5,270 bases of DNA from an uncultured Propionibacteriaceae bacterium (GTDB taxonomy: Bacteria > Actinomycetota > Actinomycetes > Propionibacteriales > Propionibacteriaceae): assembly GCA_937988865.1 (NCBI GenBank), contig CALKHV010000098.1, positions 1-5,270 on the forward strand, given 5' to 3'. How positions within the stretch are numbered: the stretch's first letter is position 1; every line of letters begins with the position of its first letter. This document shows, piece by piece, positions 1 to 5,206 of this stretch. Under the pieces are notes generated by a model. That model had not been told where the DNA came from. It ran no database searches and was given only the letters and a program-made list of their open reading frames with translations. Both the position numbers and the translations under genes were made by a program.

Positions 1-2
1 CC

Positions 3-16
3 GGAGCACGGGCTCC
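3..16 (+). other. small GC-rich hairpin at the window edge, possible end of an upstream terminator
   Basis: Bases 3-7 (GGAGC) and 12-16 (GCTCC) form a perfect 5-bp stem around a four-base loop, followed by TCCTTT. This could be the weak terminator of a + strand gene ending before the window, but the stem is short, the T-run is interrupted, and the upstream context is missing. I see no recognisable gene in bases 1-153. A reading frame stays open there on each strand, but the translations show no family motif. Confidence 0.2.
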
Positions 17-153
17 TCCTTTGGCGGATGAGCGTCACGAGTCGCTCACAGGGCCATGCTAACAGGGACGCGCCCTTCCGGCGGTTGATCTGTCTTCCGG
101 TCCTGCCCTTTCCTGATGTCTGGCCACAGATGAGCAAACTCGGGGAGTTGAGC

Positions 154-386
154 GGCTCTTCAAACCTGCGGTGGATCCAGATTGAGTCCGCCGCCGATGA
201 GGAGCATGCGTAGCCGGCAGTTATCTCTGTTGCGGAATACTCGGGCGATCCGGCGGTGGAGCTCGAGCAGTCCATTCACGGCCTCGTCCAACCGTTCGAA
301 GCGCAGTCGGTGTCGAAATCGGCAAGGAACGCGTCCTTCCATTGCCATAGGGTGGGAACCTGCGCCGCCGCGTCGAGAGCCAGGAA
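154..386 (-). mobile_element. remnant of an ISL3-family insertion sequence (one end only)
   Basis: The + strand reads GGCTCTTCAAACC from base 154. GGCTCTTC-type ends are the usual start of ISL3-family terminal inverted repeats, and the element body lies to the right. The transposase stop codon (160-162) overlaps this repeat, as expected for an IS whose transposase runs up to its end. Only the last roughly 230 bases of the element remain. The rest, including the other inverted repeat, has been lost, and the broken edge lies next to the amidohydrolase stop codon at 387-389. The target-site duplication cannot be checked because the partner end is missing. The exact inner boundary (about 370-386) is an inference. 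Confidence 0.72.
160..386 (-). pseudogene. ISL3-family transposase, C-terminal fragment with a frameshift
   Basis: Read on the minus strand, one frame gives TLWQWKDAFLADFDT followed by ASNG (about 350-291). A second frame gives AVNGLLELHRRIARVFRN, then RDNCRLRMLLIGGGL (about 282-185), ending at TGA 160-162. Joined, these match the C-terminal block of ISL3-type DDE transposases (IS204/IS1001/IS1096/IS1165 group): 'YFDTGGASNGPTEAVNGLI' followed by 'GFRNRDNYRLRMLL'. The join needs one inserted base at about 284-285, where ACGAG stands in place of ACGGAG in the expected 'PTEA' segment. A tryptophan codon replaces the usual proline just before. The deletion falls at the glutamate that I infer to be the last catalytic residue. 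The gene also lacks everything upstream, so no transposase can be made. The first frame is in phase with the amidohydrolase, but the TGA at 387-389 separates them. Confidence 0.75.
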
Positions 387-1835
387 TCAGTGAGCTCTGT
401 GGGTGACGTGGCCAGCGACCATCGTTACTGATGTCCTGATCTCGGAGAGGCGATCAGGATCGACGTCGAAAGGGTTGACGTCGAGCGCGATGAGGTCGGC
501 CGGTGCGCCCGGAACCAGAGCGCGGACCCCGCCGGTCGACGCGGCCAGGGAGTCCGACATCGAGAGCCGCTGTTCGGGGTGCCACGGCTCCCGGTCGTCA
601 CCTGTCCTCGTCACGGCCGCCCTGACGGCGAGCCACGGGTTGAGCGGCGCGACGGGCGCGTCGGATCCGAACACGAGCGGGACGCCGGCGTCCCTGAGGC
701 TGGCGTAGGCGAAGGCGCCCGCGGTGCGTCCGGCCCACAGTGTGTCGGCGGCGCCCCGGTCGTCGAGCAGGTGGGCGGGCTGGACGCTGGCCGTGAGCCC
801 CAGCGCGGCCATGCGTCCGCGGTCGTCAGGGGTGAGCAACTGGGCGTGCTCGATCGAGCCCCGGGCCCCCGTGACGGAGAACGCGTCCAGTGCCATCGCC
901 GCGGTCCGGTCACCGATGGCGTGGATGGCGCAGTCGAGGCCGCCGTGCTCCGCGCGTCCGACCAGGTCGACGAGTTCGGCCCATTCGTAGTTGGGGCTGC
1001 CCTGCGGACCGTTCACTCCCGGGATCGGGTACGGGGAGTGGCACCACGCGGTGCGCGCTGTGAGAGACCCGTCCGCGATGATCTTGAGCGGCCCCATGGT
1101 GAGGAGGCCCGAGTCGTCGAGTTCGCGTCCGGTGTGGAGGCCCTCGCCGATCGCACGGTCGAGTTCCAGGGGATAGGTCGCCGCCTTCACGCGCAGCGTG
1201 TCCAGCCCGGAAGCGATCCGACGGCGCCAGGCCTCGGGATTCCACGCCATCTCATAGTCGACGACACCGACCACACCCCGGGACGCTGCGTCCCGCGCCG
1301 CATCCGCGACCCACCCGTCGATCACCTCGACCGACACCTCGGCGAGCCGCGTCTGGAAGGCGAAGGCGTCGTGCTCGACCAGGTGACCGGTCGGGTGGTG
1401 GACGCCGTAGTGGGCGAGCCCTGCCGTGTTCGCCCAGACCGAGTGGAGGTCGACCGACACGAGCACGACCGGGTGGGGGCCGGTGACGGCATCGAGCAGA
1501 TGGGCGGTCGGCTCGTCCGGCCACAGGGCGTCCCGGAAGCCCGCACCGAGGAGGGGCTCGGTCGACGGGTGGGTTCGCAGGGCGGTGGCGACGAGGTCTG
1601 CGGCCTGCGCGGCCGAGCGGGCGGACGACAGGTCGAGGCGCCGGGAGTGCATCGCCCACTGGGTCATGTGGACGTGCGCGTCCCAGAGGCCGGGAAGGAC
1701 GAATCGGCCATCAAGATCGATCTCGTCGGCGTCCTCGGTGGGGAGCCGCTCGAGTCGACCGTCACGCACCCAGAGGTCTCGCAGGACAGACTCGCCGGTG
1801 GCGAGATCCAGGACATGCGCGTTGGCCAGCCTCAC
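387..1835 (-). CDS. amidohydrolase family 3 protein (YtcJ/NfdA-like metal-dependent hydrolase)
   Basis: This 482-residue cytoplasmic protein (no signal peptide or membrane segment visible) has the full signature set of amidohydrolase family 3. These are the metal-binding HxH in PGLWDAHVHM (H54, H56), the family block DLHSVWANTAGL (129-140), KIIADGSLTARTA with the likely metal-bridging lysine K251, IHAIGD (H305), SIEHAQ (H330), and FGSDAPV with the conserved aspartate D392. The C-terminal PGAPADLIALDVNPF (442-456) begins the closing beta-sandwich strands typical of the superfamily. Members hydrolyse C-N bonds of amides, formamides or cyclic amides; the substrate cannot be told from sequence. 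The start is GTG at 1835, supported by AAGGTGG four bases upstream. The length is normal for the family. The gene is transcribed divergently from leuA, and I see no convincing promoter box of its own. Its stop lies directly against an IS remnant, but the terminal residues (TMVAGHVTHRAH) look like a natural family end, so I judge it intact. Confidence 0.9.
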   Translation of the reverse strand: MRLANAHVLDLATGESVLRDLWVRDGRLERLPTEDADEIDLDGRFVLPGLWDAHVHMTQWAMHSRRLDLSSARSAAQAADLVATALRTHPSTEPLLGAGFRDALWPDEPTAHLLDAVTGPHPVVLVSVDLHSVWANTAGLAHYGVHHPTGHLVEHDAFAFQTRLAEVSVEVIDGWVADAARDAASRGVVGVVDYEMAWNPEAWRRRIASGLDTLRVKAATYPLELDRAIGEGLHTGRELDDSGLLTMGPLKIIADGSLTARTAWCHSPYPIPGVNGPQGSPNYEWAELVDLVGRAEHGGLDCAIHAIGDRTAAMALDAFSVTGARGSIEHAQLLTPDDRGRMAALGLTASVQPAHLLDDRGAADTLWAGRTAGAFAYASLRDAGVPLVFGSDAPVAPLNPWLAVRAAVTRTGDDREPWHPEQRLSMSDSLAASTGGVRALVPGAPADLIALDVNPFDVDPDRLSEIRTSVTMVAGHVTHRAH

Positions 1836-1839
1836 GCGT

Positions 1840-1846
1840 CCACCTT
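1840..1846 (-). promoter_or_regulatory. ribosome binding site of the amidohydrolase gene
   Basis: The minus strand reads AAGGTGG here, four bases before a GTG codon at 1835-1833. This favours the GTG start over the first internal ATG codons, which would remove the N-terminal strands preceding the PGLWDAHVH motif. Confidence 0.6.
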
Positions 1847-1889
1847 GTCGTCTCCAGCACGGCGGACGCGGGACAGGCCGCAGAGTGAG

Positions 1890-1907
1890 ACCGTTCCCAC
1901 CGTTGGG
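1890..1907 (+). repeat. tandem ACCGTT half-sites upstream of the leuA promoter
   Basis: ACCGTT occurs at 1890-1895 and again at 1899-1904, a 9-base period. Overlapping the second copy is an inverted repeat CCCA (1896-1899), four bases, TGGG (1904-1907). The cluster lies about 30-44 bases before the inferred leuA transcription start. It could be an activator or repressor site, or chance; I do not recognise a known operator. Confidence 0.25.
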
Positions 1908-1920
1908 GCGATGCGTCGGC

Positions 1921-1926
1921 TACTCT
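1921..1926 (+). promoter_or_regulatory. leuA promoter -10 box (TACTCT), leaderless for the leader peptide
   Basis: TACTCT fits the TANNNT actinobacterial -10 consensus. It is followed by exactly seven bases and then the A of the leader-peptide ATG at 1934. That is the usual distance from -10 box to start point, so transcription most likely begins at, or within a base or two of, that ATG. The leader peptide then needs no Shine-Dalgarno, and none is seen. No good -35 hexamer is present at 16-19 bases, which is common for promoters of this group or means that an activator helps. Confidence 0.6.
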
Positions 1927-1933
1927 CGTCCGC

Positions 1934-1981
1934 ATGGCATGGGCAACTCTCCTCCTTGGTTGCCGCAGCGGGGCCCGGTAA
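1934..1981 (+). CDS. leucine-rich leader peptide of the leuA operon (15 codons)
   Basis: The frame reads MAWATLLLGCRSGAR and ends at TAA (1979-1981). Three consecutive leucine codons, CTC CTC CTT (1949-1957), sit in the middle. This is the hallmark of a leader peptide that senses charged leucyl-tRNA: scarcity stalls the ribosome on those codons. The stop codon lies inside the loop of the following RNA stem. A ribosome paused on the leucine codons would cover most of the stem's 5' arm (1963-1973), while one that finishes would release the leucine codons. The position just upstream of leuA and the -10 box seven bases before the ATG both support a real, leaderless frame. It was found by eye, is very short, and has no protein homology to appeal to. 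Confidence 0.72.
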   Translation: MAWATLLLGCRSGAR

Positions 1982-2027
1982 CTCTTCCGGCCAGCTACCC
2001 TCGCTGCGGAGTCTCGTCGTGTCTGGC
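1963..2027 (+). ncRNA. leuA leader pseudoknot (LEU-element-like cis-regulatory RNA)
   Basis: Stem 1 pairs 1963-1973 with 1999-2009: eleven contiguous pairs, ten Watson-Crick and one G-U (1971/2001), with the core CCGCAGCG/CGCTGCGG. Stem 2 pairs loop bases GCCAG (1990-1994) with CTGGC (2023-2027), which gives an H-type pseudoknot. The linkers are about 16, 4 and 13 bases, long enough to span the helices. A competing small hairpin CCGG/CCGG (1975-1978/1987-1990) lies inside the loop. From the literature, a conserved pseudoknot named the LEU element has been predicted upstream of leuA in most Actinobacteria. I infer that this is the local version but cannot align it here. No U-tract follows, so the control is probably translational, not by termination. 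Confidence 0.62.
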
Positions 2028-2042
2028 GCACCCAACCCACAG

Positions 2043-2048
2043 CAAGGA
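2043..2048 (+). promoter_or_regulatory. leuA Shine-Dalgarno, complementary to the leader leucine codons
   Basis: AAGGA (2044-2048) stands ten bases before the leuA ATG at 2059 and fixes that start. The hexamer CAAGGA (2043-2048) is the exact complement of TCCTTG (1953-1958), which spans the second and third leucine codons of the leader peptide. The same AAGGA could also pair with TCCTT inside leuA codons 3-4 (2065-2069). Sequestration of this site by the freed leucine codons would shut leuA when leucyl-tRNA is plentiful. Confidence 0.6.
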
Positions 2049-2058
2049 ATCCCAGGAA

Positions 2059-3801
2059 ATGTCATCCTTCGGCACTGCCACCCAGATCGGTCTGCCCGTA
2101 CAGCAGCCCAGCCCCATGCCGTTCACCCGCTATCACGCATTCGTGCCCGTCGACGTCCCCGATCGCACGTGGCCCTCGAAGCGCATCACGCAAGCGCCCC
2201 GCTGGTTGTCGACCGACCTGCGCGACGGCAATCAGGCACTGATCGACCCCATGACCCCTTCGCGCAAGCGCAAGATGTTCGACCTGCTGGTGAAGATGGG
2301 CTACAAGGAGATCGAGCTGGGCTTCCCGTCCGCGTCCCAGACTGACTTCGATTTCGTGCGCCAACTGATCGAGTCGGACGCCATTCCCGACGACGTGCAG
2401 GTCTCGGTGCTGACGCAGGCGCGCGAAGACCTGATCGAGCGCACGGCCCAGAGCCTCATCGGTGCTCGTCGCGCCAACATCCACATGTACAACGCGACCG
2501 CCGAACTGTTCCGTCGCGTGGTCTTCAACATCTCCGAGGCCGAGTGCATCGCCATGGCGACCCGTGGCACGCAGATGGTGATGAAGCACGCCGAAGCCAA
2601 TCTGGGCGACGTCGAGTTCGGCTACCAGTACAGCCCCGAGATCTTCACCCAGACCCCCACCGACTTCGCAATCGAGGTCTGCAACGCCGTCTCCGACGTC
2701 TGGCAGCCCGGCGAGGGACGCGAGATCATCTTCAACCTGCCCGCGACGGTGGAAATGAGCACGCCGAACACCTACGCCGACCAGATCGAGTACTTCATCC
2801 GCAATGTGCGTCACCGCGAGAACGTCGCGGTCTCGCTGCACCCGCACAACGACCGTGGCACCGCCGTCGCCGCGACCGAACTGGGCGTGATGGCCGGTGC
2901 CGACCGCGTCGAGGGCTGCCTGTTCGGGCACGGCGAGCGGACGGGCAATGTCGACCTGGTGACCCTGGGACTGAACCTGTTCAGCCAGGGCATCGACCCG
3001 CAGATCGACTTCAGCAACATCAACGAGATCCGTCGCACGGTCGAGTACTGCACCGGACTGCCCGTGCACCCGCGTCACCCCTACGCGGGCGATCTGGTCT
3101 ACACGGCCTTCTCGGGTTCGCACCAGGACGCCATCAAGAAGGGCCTGGAGTCCCTGGAGAAGCGTGCTGCGTCCGAGGGGAAAACCATCCACACGATCGA
3201 CTGGGAGGCCCCCTACCTGCCCATCGACCCCCACGACGTCGGACGCACGTACGAGACCGTCATCCGCGTCAACTCGCAGTCGGGCAAGGGCGGCATGGCC
3301 TACCTGATGAAGACCGACCACATGCTCGACCTGCCGCGCCGCCTCCAGATGGAGTTCAGCCGCGTGGTGCAGGCCCACACCGACAACGCGGGTGGCGAGG
3401 TCAGTTCTGCCCAGCTGTGGGACATCTTCGCCGCCGACTACCTGAATCGCACCGAGCCGCTGGAGTTCGTCTCGAGCGTGACGTCGTCCGAGAACAAGGT
3501 GCACACGATCCGGGCCACCGTGAAGGTCAACGGCGTCGAGCAGGTCATCTCGGGCGAGGGCAACGGTCCGGTGTCGGCCTTCGTGGACGCGCTGACCTCC
3601 CTGGAGTACGCGGTCAACGTGCTGGATTACACAGAGCATGCGCTGACGTCCGGTGGGGACGCGCAGGCCGCGGCCTACGTCGAGATCGAGGTCGACACCG
3701 TCGGTGGCGACGCGCACGTCTTCTGGGGTGCGGGGATCGACGCCGACATCATGACCGCGTCCCTGAAGGCAGTGGTCTCGGCCGTCAACCGGGCCTACTG
3801 A
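2059..3801 (+). CDS. leuA: 2-isopropylmalate synthase
   Basis: LeuA condenses acetyl-CoA with 2-ketoisovalerate to 2-isopropylmalate, the first committed step of leucine synthesis in the cytoplasm. The 580-residue product shows the TIM-barrel catalytic domain from about residue 45, with STDLRDGNQAL (catalytic R55, metal ligand D56) and HPHNDRG (metal ligands H261 and H263). GERTGNVDL follows, with N297 34 residues after H263, the same spacing I recall for the M. tuberculosis enzyme. A linker region leads to the C-terminal leucine-binding regulatory domain (about 425-580), with VISGEGNGPVSAFVDAL (497-513) and the closing DADIMTASLKAVVSAVNR. The regulatory domain looks complete, so leucine feedback inhibition is expected. 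The start at 2059 is set by AAGGA ten bases upstream; the frame stays open further upstream but carries no LeuA sequence there. Strong C-ending codon bias suggests high expression. The gene lies downstream of a leucine leader and pseudoknot, and two bases before the next gene. Confidence 0.97.
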   Translation: MSSFGTATQIGLPVQQPSPMPFTRYHAFVPVDVPDRTWPSKRITQAPRWLSTDLRDGNQALIDPMTPSRKRKMFDLLVKMGYKEIELGFPSASQTDFDFVRQLIESDAIPDDVQVSVLTQAREDLIERTAQSLIGARRANIHMYNATAELFRRVVFNISEAECIAMATRGTQMVMKHAEANLGDVEFGYQYSPEIFTQTPTDFAIEVCNAVSDVWQPGEGREIIFNLPATVEMSTPNTYADQIEYFIRNVRHRENVAVSLHPHNDRGTAVAATELGVMAGADRVEGCLFGHGERTGNVDLVTLGLNLFSQGIDPQIDFSNINEIRRTVEYCTGLPVHPRHPYAGDLVYTAFSGSHQDAIKKGLESLEKRAASEGKTIHTIDWEAPYLPIDPHDVGRTYETVIRVNSQSGKGGMAYLMKTDHMLDLPRRLQMEFSRVVQAHTDNAGGEVSSAQLWDIFAADYLNRTEPLEFVSSVTSSENKVHTIRATVKVNGVEQVISGEGNGPVSAFVDALTSLEYAVNVLDYTEHALTSGGDAQAAAYVEIEVDTVGGDAHVFWGAGIDADIMTASLKAVVSAVNRAY

Positions 3802-3803
3802 CG

Positions 3804-5138
3804 ATGACGAGCCCGTTGCTGGCCCGGGCGGTGGCGCTGGCGTCCGACACCGAAGTTGTCGAGATCGGACGCGGCGTCCTCGCCGACGTCGCGCATCACG
3901 TGGCTGGGCTGGGTGCGCCCCTGCTGATCGTCGCCGACCAGACGACTTGGGCGGCGGCGGGGGAGCGGGTGAGTGGGCTGCTCGCTGAGGCGGGGGTGCC
4001 CATGGTTGCTCCGCTCATCTTTCCGGGGTTGCCGTCGCTGCATCCGACGCGGGAGACGTGTGACGTGGTGCGGGCGGCCCTCGAGGGCTCGGGTGCCTGC
4101 GGTGTCGCTGTCGGCTCGGGGAGCCTGAACGATGTGGTGAAGCGGGCGTCCTTCGAGGTCGGGCGTCCGTATGCGGTGATCGCGACGGCCGCGTCGATGG
4201 ACGGCTACACCGGATTCGGCGCGCCGATCACGGTCGACGGGCTCAAGGTGACGATGCCGTGCCCGGCGCCAAGGGTCGCGATTCTTGACCTGGATGTGAT
4301 GGCAGCCGCACCGGCGCCGATGGTCGCGTCCGGGTACGGTGACCTGCTCGCCAAGTTGCCGGGCGGCGCCGACTGGATCCTCGCGGACGCTGCGGGCGTC
4401 GAGCCCATCGACCCGGTGGCGTGGGAACTGGTGCAGGACGGTGTCCGGGAGGCTCTGGCCCACCCGGATGAGCTGGCAGCCGGTGACGCTGCTGCGTATC
4501 AGGGGCTCGTCGAGGGACTGTGCCTGTCGGGGCTGGCGATGCAGGTGTACGAGGGGACGCGTCCGGCCTCGGGTGCCGAGCACTACTTCAGCCACATCTG
4601 GGAACTCGCGGGGCTGGGTGCCGATCTGGAGCCGCCGCTGTCGCACGGCTTCAAGGTCGGCATCGGGACGCTGACCATGACCGCCTTCACCGAGGCCCTG
4701 CTGGCTCGGGACCTGTCGCAGCTCGACATCGACGCGGCCGTCAACCGCTATCCGACGTGGGCCGAGATTGAGGCCGACGTGGCGCGCCACCTGAGCGGGC
4801 CCCTGGTGGCGAACGCGATCAAGGAAACGCGCGTCAAGTACGTCGATGAGGAGGGCCTGCGTGATCGGCTCGGCCGGATCGCCTCGCACTGGGACGCCGT
4901 GCGCGCCCGCGTCGAGGCGCAGCTCATGCCCGCGCGGGTGCTGCAGGACATGCTGGAGCGTGTCGGTGCGCCGTCGCGTCCGGAGCACATCGGTCTGACA
5001 AGGGAAGATGTGCGGGCGACCTTCCCGAAGGCGATGTACTACCGCTCCCGCTACACAGCTCTCGATGTGGCCCGCGAGGCGGGAATCTTCGACGAGCTGG
5101 TGGCTGAGGTCTTCGCTCCCGGAGGTTTCTGGGGCTGA
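3804..5138 (+). CDS. sn-glycerol-1-phosphate dehydrogenase family protein (AraM/EgsA-like)
   Basis: The product has 444 residues and belongs to the iron/zinc alcohol dehydrogenase-like family that reduces dihydroxyacetone phosphate to sn-glycerol-1-phosphate with NAD(P)H. The N-terminal nucleotide-binding half carries GSGSLND (104-110) and TAASMDGYTG (128-137). The metal site is the family's Asp-His-His set: D180 in SGYGDLLAK, H260 in SGAEHYFSH and H281 in SHGFKVG, with spacing close to that of characterised glycerol-1-phosphate dehydrogenases. At 444 residues it is longer than the roughly 390 of Bacillus AraM, with extra sequence after about residue 390. The ATG lies two bases after the leuA stop and no good Shine-Dalgarno is seen, so translational coupling to leuA is likely. 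About fifteen glycine codons are GGG, against about four in leuA, so codon use is clearly less biased. The substrate is assigned by family only; another phosphorylated or small keto compound is possible. Confidence 0.85.
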   Translation: MTSPLLARAVALASDTEVVEIGRGVLADVAHHVAGLGAPLLIVADQTTWAAAGERVSGLLAEAGVPMVAPLIFPGLPSLHPTRETCDVVRAALEGSGACGVAVGSGSLNDVVKRASFEVGRPYAVIATAASMDGYTGFGAPITVDGLKVTMPCPAPRVAILDLDVMAAAPAPMVASGYGDLLAKLPGGADWILADAAGVEPIDPVAWELVQDGVREALAHPDELAAGDAAAYQGLVEGLCLSGLAMQVYEGTRPASGAEHYFSHIWELAGLGADLEPPLSHGFKVGIGTLTMTAFTEALLARDLSQLDIDAAVNRYPTWAEIEADVARHLSGPLVANAIKETRVKYVDEEGLRDRLGRIASHWDAVRARVEAQLMPARVLQDMLERVGAPSRPEHIGLTREDVRATFPKAMYYRSRYTALDVAREAGIFDELVAEVFAPGGFWG

Positions 5139-5141
5139 GCG

Positions 5142-5197
5142 GTCGTTGGCTGCGCACGTGCCGTGGGTAGACCAACGGAAAGTGCGCAGCTAGTGGC
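5142..5197 (+). terminator. long near-perfect hairpin after the leuA operon (terminator or repeated palindrome)
   Basis: One continuous register pairs 5142-5167 with 5172-5197 around a TAGA loop (5168-5171). The lower 16 positions are all paired: 12 Watson-Crick and four G-U. The upper part has seven Watson-Crick pairs and three G-A mismatches (5158/5181, 5160/5179, 5165/5174). It begins three bases after the stop of the preceding gene. No U-tract follows, so if it ends transcription it is of the tail-less kind often proposed in Actinobacteria. It may instead protect the mRNA 3' end or be a copy of a dispersed palindrome. Confidence 0.6.
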
Positions 5198-5206
5198 GAT
5201 CGCAGG

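Noticed and set aside
28..213. 61-residue + strand frame across the IS end
   Set aside because: It crosses the GGCTCTTC terminal repeat, has no recognised motif and no ribosome binding site.
1911..1981. ATG at 1911 as an alternative leader-peptide start
   Set aside because: It lies upstream of the TACTCT box, is in a different frame with no stop before leuA, and has no Shine-Dalgarno.
1426..2058. upstream extension of the leuA frame to an ATG at 1426
   Set aside because: The extension overlaps the amidohydrolase antisense, has no LeuA-like sequence, and ignores the AAGGA site ten bases before 2059.
1963..2058. transcriptional attenuator or T-box in the leuA leader
   Set aside because: No hairpin is followed by a U-tract, and I see no T-box consensus. 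The geometry fits translational control better.
579..2345. 588-residue + strand open frame over the amidohydrolase gene
   Set aside because: It is antisense to a gene with a full set of amidohydrolase motifs, its translation is arginine-, glycine- and valine-rich without family motifs, and it runs on into the start of leuA in the wrong frame. It is typical of high-GC shadow frames.
2062..3717. 551-residue minus-strand open frame over leuA
   Set aside because: It mirrors the codon pattern of leuA, is rich in V, D, H and R, and shows no motif. leuA itself is unmistakable.
3795..4988. 397-residue minus-strand open frame over the glycerol-1-phosphate dehydrogenase gene
   Set aside because: The composition (R, H, Q, D, P) is that of an antisense shadow, and the sense frame has clear family and metal-site motifs.
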